This document shows positions 41,921 through 50,391 of a stretch of DNA of 64,000 nt, piece after piece (position 1 is the stretch's first letter; each line of letters starts with the position of its first letter). Both the position numbers and the translations under genes were made by a program. The notes under the pieces were generated by a model. That model ran no database searches. It saw only the letters and a list, made by a program, of their open reading frames with translations, and was not told where the DNA came from. The DNA comes from Modicisalibacter sp049808615 (GTDB taxonomy: Bacteria > Pseudomonadota > Gammaproteobacteria > Pseudomonadales > Halomonadaceae): the NCBI RefSeq assembly GCF_049808615.1, contig NZ_JBNCAN010000009.1, forward strand, positions 62,001 to 126,000, read 5' to 3'.

Positions 41921-44137
41921 ATGCAAGGCATTGCAGCACGGAAAAATAGCCGGAATGTCCTGCGGCAACGCCTGGCGCGCGCCGCGCTACCCGTGTTGGT
42001 GGCAGAAATCTGCTTCTTCTTGATATGCCTGGGGGTTGGGGTGTGGCTATGGCAGGATATCGAACAGCGCGAACGTCAGGAACACCAGCGCAGCCTGCTC
42101 CAAACCCAGGTGCTACAGACTCGCCTGATCGATCAACACCTGATCGAGCAACAACGCCATCTTCGTCAATTGGGTCTCGCGGTACGACGAGCACTGCAAA
42201 CCGAAGTGACGCCAAGCGCCCCGACCGCCATGCAAGCCGATGTGCCTTATCATATGGCGCCCAGCGGCACGATGATGCTGTTCGGTGAAGCGCTTCAGTC
42301 AACAGGGGAGCGTTTGAAGACGCTGCTTCCCCAGCTTTATCTGCTCGAACCATCGCTGGATGGACTGTATCAGAGCGATACCTTGATCAAGCGCATCGTC
42401 GTCAGTTTGCCACAGGGATTGTCCGCGCTGGTACCGGCCAATGCGGTACCGGCAAACATCGATGAACTGGATTGGCCTTATCCGCCGATCGAAGCAGGCA
42501 GCGTCGATGGCAATGCGTCGCCGCTAGGCTGGCATGCCCAGAGGGCGGCCTCGATGAAAGAAATGCGCATCGCCGCGCATTATGACGTCACTGATCTTCA
42601 AGGCGAGGCATTGGCTCGGCTGTGGCTGGAACTGGATGTCCAGTATCTGGCTCAGCTTCTACAGGAGTCCCTGGGACCGGGCATTCAGGCCTGGTTGGTC
42701 GATGAACAGGACAAGGGACTGCTGAGGGCGGCACCTGTCGACTTGCCCGACGATGCCGGACGACGCGGTATTGTCTCCTTGAAGGATGACGACCTGCCAA
42801 TAGGTGAAAAGACCCCTGCGCAGCTGATCTGGACGACGTTGCCCACGAACGGCTGGCGCTTGGTCAGTGTGCAGCATTCAAGCCCCACCGCTCATGCCGG
42901 AGGGAATGAACTTTTCTGGCTTGCCCTGATCTGGAGCCTGGGTAGTCTGCTGCTGCTCGGTGTGCTCTCCGTGTTGATGAACCGATCATTGAGGCGTTGG
43001 GACAACGAATTAAAAGCACCGGTCGAGCGTATTGCGACGCTCAGACAGCGGGTTGCAGGCTGGGCGCCGGCCTGGTCGCCGCCCTTGCCGCCCCCGGAAC
43101 GGAAGATATCCGAGGCATCCGCGCGTGGGTTGCCGGACGAACTCCCTCAAGAGCTCGATGCTCTGGAGTCCACGCTGGATGCGCTCAAACGCCAGCCTCA
43201 ACTGGGCGATCTGCTCGAAACACTGGCCATGCCTGCGGCGCTGACCCTTGATGATCTCCTGATGGTCGTCAATCCGGCGTTCGAGAGGCTTGTGGGCCAC
43301 TCTCAGCGCGAGTTGCAGGGGCTCAATGACTCCCTGTTTCTGATTCCGAATGAGGATGACGACGGCTATGTACGGGTCAAGGGGCGAGATGATACCTGGC
43401 GAGTGATGCAGCGCGTCACGAGCGATGACGGGTATGGCTATAGCTTGATCCTACTGATCGACGAGTCCAAGTCCCGACATCAGATGCGCCAGCTCTCCCT
43501 GGCGCGTGAGCTGGCGCAACAGGATGCGCAGCTCAAGTCGCATTACCTGGCGCTGCTGCGCCGCGAATTGAAAATATTGTCGGAAGAGCTTGGCAAGAGC
43601 GCCGAACCGGATGTCGGTCTACGCGAACATGGCTCGATGATGATGGAGCTGCTCGACAACCTGAATGAGGAAAACGACGCTCTATTCAGACAGGTAACGC
43701 CCAAGCCACCTTCATCTCAGCGAGGACGCTCGGCGCGCATATTGATCGTCGATGACGGCCCGGTGAATACCGTGTTGGCTCGGGATGTGCTTTCACGCAA
43801 GGGGCTTGTGGTGGACACCGCCGGCGGGGGCGATGAAGCGCTCGCGCTCATGGAGCAGCATTTTTACGATCTTGTATTCATGGATATTTTCATGCCGGCA
43901 CCGGACGGCGTCGAAACCACCCGACGCTGGCGCGAACGAGAACAGGAACAAGAACGAAAACAGCCAGGGCAAGGAGAGCGGCGCAGCGTGCTGGTCGCAC
44001 TGACCGCCAACGCCAGCGAGCGCGATCGTGAGCGTTTTTTCGCCGCCGGTATGGATGATTATGTCGCCAAGCCCTATCGACCTCAGGCGCTAATCGATAT
44101 GATTCGGCGCTGGTTGCCGGACGTCACTATTGCCTGA
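41921..44137 (+). CDS. Membrane sensor with PAS and receiver domains; decayed hybrid histidine kinase
   Basis: 738 residues. TM1 (~22-42), a ~285-residue periplasmic sensor, TM2 (~329-352, LFWLALIWSLGSLLLLGVLSVLM), a linker, a PAS domain (~427-530), then a helix SHYLALLRRELKILSEELG (~540) and a C-terminal receiver (~605-735) with acidic pair VDD, phospho-Asp in MDIFMP and Lys in VAKPY. In hybrid kinases the helix before the ATPase domain reads like SHELRTPL with the phospho-His; here it is RREL and no ATPase domain (N, G1, G2 boxes) follows. The protein thus should not autophosphorylate, yet its receiver is intact and may be charged by another kinase. ATG 41921 has AGAGG upstream. lgt follows after 60 bases. 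Confidence 0.85.
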   Translation: MQGIAARKNSRNVLRQRLARAALPVLVAEICFFLICLGVGVWLWQDIEQRERQEHQRSLLQTQVLQTRLIDQHLIEQQRHLRQLGLAVRRALQTEVTPSAPTAMQADVPYHMAPSGTMMLFGEALQSTGERLKTLLPQLYLLEPSLDGLYQSDTLIKRIVVSLPQGLSALVPANAVPANIDELDWPYPPIEAGSVDGNASPLGWHAQRAASMKEMRIAAHYDVTDLQGEALARLWLELDVQYLAQLLQESLGPGIQAWLVDEQDKGLLRAAPVDLPDDAGRRGIVSLKDDDLPIGEKTPAQLIWTTLPTNGWRLVSVQHSSPTAHAGGNELFWLALIWSLGSLLLLGVLSVLMNRSLRRWDNELKAPVERIATLRQRVAGWAPAWSPPLPPPERKISEASARGLPDELPQELDALESTLDALKRQPQLGDLLETLAMPAALTLDDLLMVVNPAFERLVGHSQRELQGLNDSLFLIPNEDDDGYVRVKGRDDTWRVMQRVTSDDGYGYSLILLIDESKSRHQMRQLSLARELAQQDAQLKSHYLALLRRELKILSEELGKSAEPDVGLREHGSMMMELLDNLNEENDALFRQVTPKPPSSQRGRSARILIVDDGPVNTVLARDVLSRKGLVVDTAGGGDEALALMEQHFYDLVFMDIFMPAPDGVETTRRWREREQEQERKQPGQGERRSVLVALTANASERDRERFFAAGMDDYVAKPYRPQALIDMIRRWLPDVTIA

Positions 44138-44197
44138 TGCTGAGTTTCATTGATCCTTGGCATTCGTTGTCAGTCGTTTAACTAGCTTGAGAGTTCC

Positions 44198-45025
44198 ATG
44201 CTTGAATACCCGCAGATAGATCCCGTTGCCATCGCCCTTGGCCCGCTGAAGATCCATTGGTACGGCCTGATGTACGTGGTCGGTTTCGTGGGGGCCTGGT
44301 GGCTGGGGCGCAAACGCGCGCATCGCCTTGGGCTCACCCATGAGGACATCGGCGATATGCTCTTCTACGGCGCGCTCGGCGTGGTGTTGGGCGGGCGTAT
44401 CGGCTATGCGCTGTTCTACGGCTTCGACCGACTGCTGGACAATCCGCTGTGGCTGTTCCAGATATGGGATGGCGGCATGAGTTTCCACGGTGGCCTGATC
44501 GGCGTGCTGATCGCTGCCTGGCTGTTCGCCCGCAAGCATCGGTTGGCCTTCTTCCAACTGACCGACTTCATCGCCCCCTTGGTGCCCATTGGCCTGGGGG
44601 CAGGGCGGATCGGTAATTTCCTCAATGCGGAGCTGCCCGGGCGTGTGAGTAGCCTGCCCTGGGCCATGCCGTTCCCCGGGATGGGGCCGGAACCGCGTCA
44701 TCCATCTTCGCTTTACGAGTTCCTGCTGGAAGGCGTGGTGCTGTTCGCCATTCTCTGGTGGGTGTCGCGTCACCCGCGCCACCGAGGTATGATTTCCGGT
44801 CTGTTTCTGGTGTGCTACGGGGTCTTTCGCTTCATCGTGGAATTCGTGCGGCTACCGGACCCGCAATTGGGTTTCATCGCCTTCGGCTGGTTGACCATGG
44901 GCATGTTGTTGACGCTACCGATGATCGCCGCCGGCCTGGGCCTGATCGCCTGGTCTCGCCGTCAGCCGGTGGACGGAGCCGCTACTCCTGACGCCACTCA
45001 ACGCAAGCAAGCCAAACGCTCATGA
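44198..45025 (+). CDS. lgt: Phosphatidylglycerol-prolipoprotein diacylglyceryl transferase
   Basis: 275 residues, seven hydrophobic helices. First enzyme of lipoprotein maturation, adding diacylglycerol to the lipobox Cys. Signatures: IHWYGLMYVVGFVGAWWLG (catalytic His region), GGRIGYALFY, IWDGGMSFHGGLIG, the Lgt signature GRIGNFLNAELPGR, and HPSSLYEFLLEG. The stop overlaps thyA (ATGA). The lgt-thyA-folA order is common in gammaproteobacteria. Confidence 0.95.
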   Translation: MLEYPQIDPVAIALGPLKIHWYGLMYVVGFVGAWWLGRKRAHRLGLTHEDIGDMLFYGALGVVLGGRIGYALFYGFDRLLDNPLWLFQIWDGGMSFHGGLIGVLIAAWLFARKHRLAFFQLTDFIAPLVPIGLGAGRIGNFLNAELPGRVSSLPWAMPFPGMGPEPRHPSSLYEFLLEGVVLFAILWWVSRHPRHRGMISGLFLVCYGVFRFIVEFVRLPDPQLGFIAFGWLTMGMLLTLPMIAAGLGLIAWSRRQPVDGAATPDATQRKQAKRS

Positions 45026-45861
45026 CCATTGCCCCCCAACAACCCTATTTAGAGCAGCCCGCCCTCGAACAGCCGTATCTGGACCTGATGCAGCGCGTGT
45101 TCGAGTCCGGGGTCGAAAAGACCGATCGCACCGGGGTCGGAACCAGAAGCCTCTTCGGCCACCAGATGCGCTTCGATCTGAGTCGAGGCTTTCCGCTGGT
45201 CACCACCAAGAAATTGCATCTGCGCTCGATCATTCACGAACTGCTGTGGTTCCTGCAGGGGGACACCAACATCGCCTACCTCAAGAAGCATGGGGTGCGC
45301 ATCTGGGATGAGTGGGCCGACGAGGCGGGGGAGCTGGGGCCGGTCTACGGCTATCAATGGCGCAGCTGGCCGCATCCTGATGGCGGCCATGTGGATCAGA
45401 TCGCCAATGTCGTGGATCAGATCAAGCGCAATCCGGATTCGCGTCGTCTCATCGTGTCGGCCTGGAATCCCGCGCTGATCGATGACATGGCGCTGCCACC
45501 GTGCCACGCCCTGTTCCAGTTCTACGTCGCCGACGGGAGGCTTTCCTGTCAGCTTTATCAGCGCAGCGCGGATATCTTCCTCGGCGTGCCCTTCAATATC
45601 GCAAGCTACGCGCTATTGACTCGGATGATCGCCCAGGCCTGCGATCTGGCGCCGGGGGAGTTCATTCATACCCTGGGCGATGCCCATCTATATGTGAATC
45701 ATCTCGAACAGGCCGAATTGCAGCTGTCGCGCACTCCGCGGGCGGCGCCGCAACTGAGGCTCAACCCAGAGATCAAGGATCTGTTCGCCTTTCGCTTCGA
45801 GGATATCGCCATCGAGGATTATGATCCTCATCCCCATATCAAGGCCGAGGTCGCGGTATGA
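45022..45861 (+). CDS. thyA: Thymidylate synthase
   Basis: 279 residues (E. coli 264). It makes dTMP from dUMP with methylene-tetrahydrofolate. Motifs: TDRTGVGTRSLFGHQMRFDL, IIHELLWFLQGDTNIAYL, GPVYGYQWRSW, the catalytic Cys in LPPCHALFQFYV, and QRSADIFLGVPFNIASYALL. The N-terminus has about 15 extra residues with an internal echo (QPYLEQP, LEQPYLD). Coupled by ATGA overlap to lgt before it and folA after it; folA regenerates the folate it oxidises. Confidence 0.96.
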   Translation: MTIAPQQPYLEQPALEQPYLDLMQRVFESGVEKTDRTGVGTRSLFGHQMRFDLSRGFPLVTTKKLHLRSIIHELLWFLQGDTNIAYLKKHGVRIWDEWADEAGELGPVYGYQWRSWPHPDGGHVDQIANVVDQIKRNPDSRRLIVSAWNPALIDDMALPPCHALFQFYVADGRLSCQLYQRSADIFLGVPFNIASYALLTRMIAQACDLAPGEFIHTLGDAHLYVNHLEQAELQLSRTPRAAPQLRLNPEIKDLFAFRFEDIAIEDYDPHPHIKAEVAV

Positions 45862-46409
45862 GTTCGACATCCAGAGAGTCCCGGGTCGAGGTGGTGATGG
45901 TCGCTGCACTTACCCGCAACGGGGTGATCGGTATCGACAATCAATTGCCCTGGCACTTGCCGGAGGATCTCAAGTTCTTCAAGCGCACTACCCTGGGCAA
46001 GCCGCTGATCATGGGGCGCAAGACCTTCGAGTCCATCGGTCGGCCATTGCCGGGTCGCCTCAACATCGTCGTGACCCGGGATGCCTCCTTTCGCCCCGAC
46101 GGGGTGCGGGTATGCCACGATCTGGCGAATGCCCTGGCGGTGGCCGAGTGCCAGGCGAGCGAAGACGGCGCCACGGAGATTGCCGTGATCGGCGGCGGCG
46201 AGATATTCACCCAGGCCATGCCCCAGGCCACGCGGCTCTATCTCACCGAGATAGATACACATCTTGAGGGCGATACCTACTTCCCCGAACTGGACGACGG
46301 TCAATGGCGTGAAGTGTCGCGCCTGCCGGCATCGACCAACGCCGACAATGCTGCCAAGGGCGGCGAGTCGTGCCCGAATTACGCCTTCGTCGTCTATGAA
46401 CGCCGCTGA
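45858..46409 (+). CDS. folA: Dihydrofolate reductase
   Basis: 183 residues. It reduces dihydrofolate with NADPH. Motifs: AALTRNGVIGIDNQLPWHLPEDLKFFKRTTLGKPLIMGRKTFESIGRPLPGRLNIVV (Met20-type loop, active-site Asp at LPEDL) and IAVIGGGEIFTQAMPQATRLYLTEID. The C-terminal third is longer than E. coli FolA (159). Coupled to thyA by an ATGA overlap. Confidence 0.95.
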   Translation: MSSTSRESRVEVVMVAALTRNGVIGIDNQLPWHLPEDLKFFKRTTLGKPLIMGRKTFESIGRPLPGRLNIVVTRDASFRPDGVRVCHDLANALAVAECQASEDGATEIAVIGGGEIFTQAMPQATRLYLTEIDTHLEGDTYFPELDDGQWREVSRLPASTNADNAAKGGESCPNYAFVVYERR

Positions 46410-46499
46410 ATGGGCGGATTTGACATTATGGGTGATCAACGCTGGTATTGATCACATGACTCGAGATCAGGCCAGACACCAGACAAAAGGAGGCCGCCC

Positions 46500-47342
46500 T
46501 TGTTGACGGATCGCGCAGCCGCGCTCTTGGACACCCTGGAACATCAGGCACAGTGGAGCCTGGATGAGATAACCCGTTTGCGTCGCCGCCTTGCGGAGCT
46601 CGAAGCGGAAAACGTCCAGTTGCGCGATACCTTGCAGCAACGTGAAACCACCCTTGCCCAGGCGGCGGTGCCGCGCAGCGCCGCCGAGCGGGGTTATCCG
46701 TTGCCAAGGCGGTCCATGCCGGAACAAAGAGCGGAAACGAGAGCGTCGCAAGGAGCGGAAACAACAAGAGCGGAATTGGCAGCGAAATCGATAGCACAGA
46801 AGCAAGCGCCGCAAAGCGAATCTCAGGCGCCGCTGCCAGAGTCCGCAACGCAAGCCTCCCCAGCCTTTTCCGATGGCGAAACGCCAGTACGCCCAACGGC
46901 AACGGCTCTCCCCGATGATCAGCCATCAGCCTCTGGCGATGAGTGGCCGTCGCCTCAAGCGCTACTCGATGAATGGTACCGCCGCTATACCGATACCTTC
47001 TTCAAGGGCCATACCCGCCCGCTCAAGGTCGGCGTACACGAGGATCTGATGCAGCGCGAGCCCTGGCCGGACAAGCTGGTGCGTCGAGCCCTGGCATGCT
47101 ATGTGCATTTGCCGCGCTATCTCAAGGCGGTACGTATCGGCGCCGAACGGGTCGATCTGGAAGGGCAGCCCGCGGGGCTGGTGACCGAAGGCGAGGCGCG
47201 TCACGCGCGCAAGCAGCTCGAATCCTTGCAGGCCCAGCAACGCGAGCGCGATGCGGCCAACAAGCGCAATCCGGAAACCCGCAAGAACGCCCGCCTGGAT
47301 AACAAGCTGAGCGAGCTGCTGGCCAAGCACAGTCGGCACTGA
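46500..47342 (+). CDS. ProQ/FinO-domain RNA-binding protein with N-terminal coiled coil
   Basis: 280 residues. Residues ~15-55 form a leucine-zipper coiled coil (LDEITRLRRRLAELEAENVQLRDTL), ~60-145 a Gln/Ala/Pro/Ser-rich disordered linker, and ~150-240 a ProQ/FinO domain (FKGHTRPLKVGVHEDLM, LVRRALACYVHLPRYLKAVRIGAERVDLEGQPAGLVTEGEARHA). A basic helical tail ends the protein. E. coli ProQ has the FinO domain first and a Tudor-like tail, so this layout differs and suggests oligomers. Start is TTG 46500 with AAGGAGG six bases upstream; a second TTG follows directly. Expected to bind structured sRNAs and mRNA 3' ends. Confidence 0.85.
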   Translation: MLTDRAAALLDTLEHQAQWSLDEITRLRRRLAELEAENVQLRDTLQQRETTLAQAAVPRSAAERGYPLPRRSMPEQRAETRASQGAETTRAELAAKSIAQKQAPQSESQAPLPESATQASPAFSDGETPVRPTATALPDDQPSASGDEWPSPQALLDEWYRRYTDTFFKGHTRPLKVGVHEDLMQREPWPDKLVRRALACYVHLPRYLKAVRIGAERVDLEGQPAGLVTEGEARHARKQLESLQAQQRERDAANKRNPETRKNARLDNKLSELLAKHSRH

Positions 47343-47365
47343 CGCCAGCAGTCTGCGAAAAGATC

Positions 47366-47418
47366 ACGACCCAGCCCTGCTGAGCAAGAGTCATCAAGGC
47401 CGGGTCGTTTGGTTTTCA
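47366..47418 (+). terminator. Terminator of the ProQ-family gene
   Basis: ACGACCCaGCC (47366-47376) pairs with GGCcGGGTCGT (47398-47408) around a 21-base loop and is followed by TTGGTTTT. Confidence 0.65.
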
Positions 47419-47867
47419 AGGCTGCCGCAACCCGCTCTCAACGCGAAGAACGCAAATAGAGCGGCGACAAGGCATCGCTCTTTTGATCTAAGTCATCTTT
47501 CTGCACGATACGGGCTTGAAACTTCTTGCCAGCCTGCCATCATGAACACTGTTCGCGCTAAACTCATCCAAGCACATGCCGATGATGAAGTGCGATGGAA
47601 AGCCCCGAATGTAGGCTGCTGGCGGCATTCGGATCAGGGGAGATGGCGGCGTATGGGTGAGCCAGGAAGAATTTTAGCAAAAAGATTAAAAACACTGTTT
47701 TTTTCTTGTTGCGTTCCTGAAAGACCCAGTATAAGGTTCTCCCTGCGAGCATTGGATAATAACAAGGCTTGACTAAGGCAACCTCTTCGAACACAGCGAG
47801 GCGCCTGGCAAGCTGGCTGCATAAGCAGATAACGATCGAACAGTAAGCAAGTTAAGGAACTAATACG
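47419..47867. promoter_or_regulatory. Long leader region upstream of the porin
   Basis: No credible gene is seen. It contains a second hairpin with T-run (AGAGCG at 47458-47463 with CGCTCT at 47476-47481, then TTT) and an FNR/Anr-like site TTGAT-CTAA-GTCAT (47483-47496, one mismatch to TTGAT-N4-RTCAA). The last 100 bases are AT-rich and end with TTAAGGAAC before the porin ATG. The region may hold a short RNA ended by the hairpin, and a regulated porin promoter. Confidence 0.4.
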
Positions 47868-49028
47868 ATGAAAAAGACGCTCTTAGCAACTGCCATTGCC
47901 GGCGCCATCGGTGCCTCCACTGCTGCACAGGCCGCGACTATCTATAATCAGGACGGCACACAGCTCGACCTGTACGGCAATCTGCAGATCGCCTATGCCA
48001 GTCAAAATGATGATGAAGGTGAACGTCGGGATGAAATCCTGGATAACGGTTCTACCTTCGGTGTTACCGGTCAGCACGTCATCAACCCGGGCCTGACCGG
48101 ATACTTCAAGGCGGAGTGGGAATTCAACGCCGATGAAGCCAAGGGAAGCAATCAGGAAGACGGCATTTCCCGCGGCGACCAAGCCTACATGGGCCTAAAG
48201 GGTAATTTTGGTGATACCCGCCTGGGTTCCTGGGACCGCCTGATGGACGACTGGATCCAGGATCCGGTGACCAACAACGAATACTTCGATCTCTCCGATG
48301 GTCCGATTGCCGGAGATGATGGTGCCAACACCCAGAACTCGGCCAACGATAACGAAGGCGACAAGCTTCAGTACATGTCTCCGTCTTTCGGTGGTCTGCA
48401 GTTCGCTGTCGGTACCCAGTACAAGGGTGATGGCGAAGCCGAGAACGTTACCGATTCCGGTAACGCCTCCTTCTTCGGTGGTCTGAAGTATACCGCGGGC
48501 GCTTTCTCCGTGGCCGGTGTCTACGACAACCTTGACAACCTCGAGGGTGATGTCACTGGCGATGAATTTCTTGCTCAGTTTGATGAAGATGGCAATGTCA
48601 TTAATCCAGGCGGCGAATTTGATGCCGGTGAGCAGTACGGTGTGACTTTCCAGTACACCATCGACGCTCTGCGTATGGCGCTCAAGTACGAGCGTTATGA
48701 GTCTGGCGACGAAACCTATATTGAATCTGAAAACCGCTATGGTATCGGTGCTCGCTATGGTTACGGCATGGGCGACATCTACGGTGCCTACCAGTATGTC
48801 GACGTGGGCGGCTCCGACTTCGGTGATACTGTGGGCGACCTGACCAGCGATGGTGATCTGCCGACCGATACCAACGAAGCTCGCGACAGCGAGTCTCGTA
48901 ACGAGATCGTACTGGGTGCCACCTACAACATCTCCTCTGCCATGTACACCTTCATCGAAGGTGCCTGGTATGATGACCAGAATGATCGTAAAGACGGCGT
49001 AGCAGTGGGTGCGGTCTACGCCTTCTAA
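47868..49028 (+). CDS. Outer-membrane general porin (Gram-negative porin family)
   Basis: 386 residues. Signal peptide MKKTLLATAIAGAIGAST..., cleavage at AQA before ATIYNQDG. The mature protein starts with the family string GTQLDLYGNLQIAYAS, contains LGSWDRLMDDW-type loop L3 region, GLQFAVGTQYKGDGE, and ends with beta strands closing on AVYAF with the C-terminal Phe needed for BamA assembly. Very acidic (many Asp/Glu loops), as in halophiles. Trimeric 16-strand diffusion channel expected. The long upstream leader suggests regulation; a strong terminator follows at 49064-49088. Confidence 0.93.
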   Translation: MKKTLLATAIAGAIGASTAAQAATIYNQDGTQLDLYGNLQIAYASQNDDEGERRDEILDNGSTFGVTGQHVINPGLTGYFKAEWEFNADEAKGSNQEDGISRGDQAYMGLKGNFGDTRLGSWDRLMDDWIQDPVTNNEYFDLSDGPIAGDDGANTQNSANDNEGDKLQYMSPSFGGLQFAVGTQYKGDGEAENVTDSGNASFFGGLKYTAGAFSVAGVYDNLDNLEGDVTGDEFLAQFDEDGNVINPGGEFDAGEQYGVTFQYTIDALRMALKYERYESGDETYIESENRYGIGARYGYGMGDIYGAYQYVDVGGSDFGDTVGDLTSDGDLPTDTNEARDSESRNEIVLGATYNISSAMYTFIEGAWYDDQNDRKDGVAVGAVYAF

Positions 49029-49063
49029 GTGACGCAATACCCGATCACAGCTTTGTGATAACG

Positions 49064-49088
49064 AAGCCGGCCTCAGGGCCGGCTTTTT
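49064..49088 (+). terminator. Porin terminator
   Basis: AGCCGGCC-TCAG-GGCCGGCT, an 8-bp perfect stem (49065-49072 with 49077-49084), followed by TTTT, 36 bases after the porin stop. Confidence 0.9.
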
Positions 49089-49162
49089 CGTGGGCGATAG
49101 ATATGGCATAAGCAAGAAATTCCAGTACCTATCTGATGGTTGCTCGCGATGCGTTACTTGAA

Positions 49163-49216
49163 TTATAGCTATAAGCTAAATATATTTGCGTTTTTTTAGC
49201 CAATAGTCATAATTGG
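49163..49216 (+). promoter_or_regulatory. AT-rich promoter and operator candidates of the toxin-antitoxin pair
   Basis: TTATAGCTATAA (49163-49174) is a perfect 12-base palindrome. CCAAT-N7-ATTGG (49200-49216) is an inverted repeat ending three bases before the toxin start. Either may be the operator bound by the HTH antitoxin. Confidence 0.45.
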
Positions 49217-49219
49217 TCT

Positions 49220-49474
49220 ATGAAGACGATCACCTACCGCAAGAGTGCCTTGAAAGCCTTGCAACGCATGCCGCGCCAGGAAGCCCGTCGTATCCGTAGT
49301 AAGATCGTGGCCTATGCCGAGAACCCGGTGGCCCAGCGCAACAACGTCAAGGCGCTAATGGGTAGCGATTATATCCGGCTGCGGGTCGGTGACTGGCGAG
49401 TAATCATGGACGATCAGGGCGATGTACTGGATGTCGTCAAGATTGGCGCTCGAGGCGCTATCTATCGTAAATGA
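49220..49474 (+). CDS. RelE/ParE-superfamily toxin
   Basis: 84 residues, basic. Fold signatures: TYRKSALKALQRMPRQEARRIRSKI (helical hairpin), then NNVKALMGSDYIRLRVGDWRVIMDD and VLDVVKIGARGAIYRK (beta sheet with the catalytic-type R-x-R-x-G-D-(W/Y)-R). Such proteins usually cleave mRNA on the ribosome. It lies first in the operon, 18 bases before a separate HTH antitoxin, the HigBA-like order. No ribosome-binding site is seen; the antitoxin has one. Confidence 0.9.
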   Translation: MKTITYRKSALKALQRMPRQEARRIRSKIVAYAENPVAQRNNVKALMGSDYIRLRVGDWRVIMDDQGDVLDVVKIGARGAIYRK

Positions 49475-49492
49475 ATCAGGAGGGTAGGCATC

Positions 49493-49855
49493 ATGGGAAC
49501 ACCGCAATTCATCCAAACCACCACCGGCGAGCGGATGGTGGTGCTGAGCGAGCGGGATTACACCACGCTGCTCGAGCAGGCTGAGGATTATCGCGATATT
49601 CAGGCTGCGGACGCGGTCCGCAACCGGGGTGAGGAAACGTTCCCTGGGAGCGTTCTCGATGCGCTGCTTGATGGTGTGCCCCCGGTGCGGGTATACCGCG
49701 AGTTTCGCGGCATGCGTTCGGGTGAGTTGGCAGAAAAGGCGGGCATCAGTCAGGGGTACCTATCGGAAATCGAGGCGGGCAAGAAAACTGGCTCGGTAGC
49801 CGTCTTGACTCGCCTCGCCGAGGCGCTGGGTATGGAGTTGAGTGATCTGATCTGA
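49493..49855 (+). CDS. XRE-family HTH antitoxin
   Basis: 120 residues. The N-terminal ~45 residues resemble a short toxin-binding strand-helix segment (ERMVVLSERDYTTLLEQAEDYRDIQAADAV); the C-terminal ~55 residues form a lambda-repressor HTH (YREFRGMRSGELAEKAGISQGYLSEIEAGKKTGSVAVLTRLAEALGMELSDLI). AGGAGGG precedes the ATG. It should neutralise the upstream toxin and repress the shared promoter. Confidence 0.9.
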   Translation: MGTPQFIQTTTGERMVVLSERDYTTLLEQAEDYRDIQAADAVRNRGEETFPGSVLDALLDGVPPVRVYREFRGMRSGELAEKAGISQGYLSEIEAGKKTGSVAVLTRLAEALGMELSDLI

Positions 49856-49871
49856 AACTGGCACCTTTCAA

Positions 49872-50231
49872 TCAACTGTTCTTCTGCAGTACGTGCTTGA
49901 GCGCCACGGCGTTATTGTGCTTTTCGTCCTTGGCCGCGAATACCAGCGTCACGCGCCCGTTTTTGTGATACTCCCGCAGTTTCTTCATCGCATCCGGACT
50001 GTTCTTCAGTTCCTCCTTGTAGCGCCGCTGGAATTCCTCCCATTTATCGGGGTCGTGCCCGAACCATTGGCGCAATTCCTTGCTCGGCGCCAGTGCCTTC
50101 AGCCACTCATCGATATCGGCCTCTTCCTTCTTGACCCCTCGGGGCCACATGCCATCCACCAGTATGCGCTTGCCGTCATTGTCGGCAGGGGTGTCGTAGG
50201 CACGTTTGAGGCGAATGTCTCCTTGGCTCAT
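49872..50231 (-). CDS. DUF488 (YeaO-family) protein
   Basis: 119 residues. Typical wording: IRLKRAYDTPADNDGKRILVDGMWPRGVKKEEADIDEWLKALAPSKELRQWFGHDP, then F-x-x-R-Y-x-x-E-L and VTLVFAAKDEKHNNAVALKHVL. The family is small, widespread and uncharacterised; conserved Arg and Asp residues suggest an enzymatic pocket. Convergent with the antitoxin gene, 16 bases between stops. Confidence 0.88.
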   Translation of the reverse strand: MSQGDIRLKRAYDTPADNDGKRILVDGMWPRGVKKEEADIDEWLKALAPSKELRQWFGHDPDKWEEFQRRYKEELKNSPDAMKKLREYHKNGRVTLVFAAKDEKHNNAVALKHVLQKNS

Positions 50232-50391
50232 GGCGTCCTCCCATTCGAATGTATCGCATCAGAATAGACGTCTTTTCGGCGCTTGGTAAATGTTGATCCG
50301 GGTTAATGTAGGCAGACGAAGAAATAATGGAACGTTCAGGCGACAGGTCAATCATGCATACCCAGGTTCAGGCGCTCTCGGAGAACGCGGA

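Noticed and set aside
47542..47772. 76-codon frame in the porin leader
   Set aside because: No ribosome-binding site, no domain, and it crosses the AT-rich promoter area; more likely non-coding.
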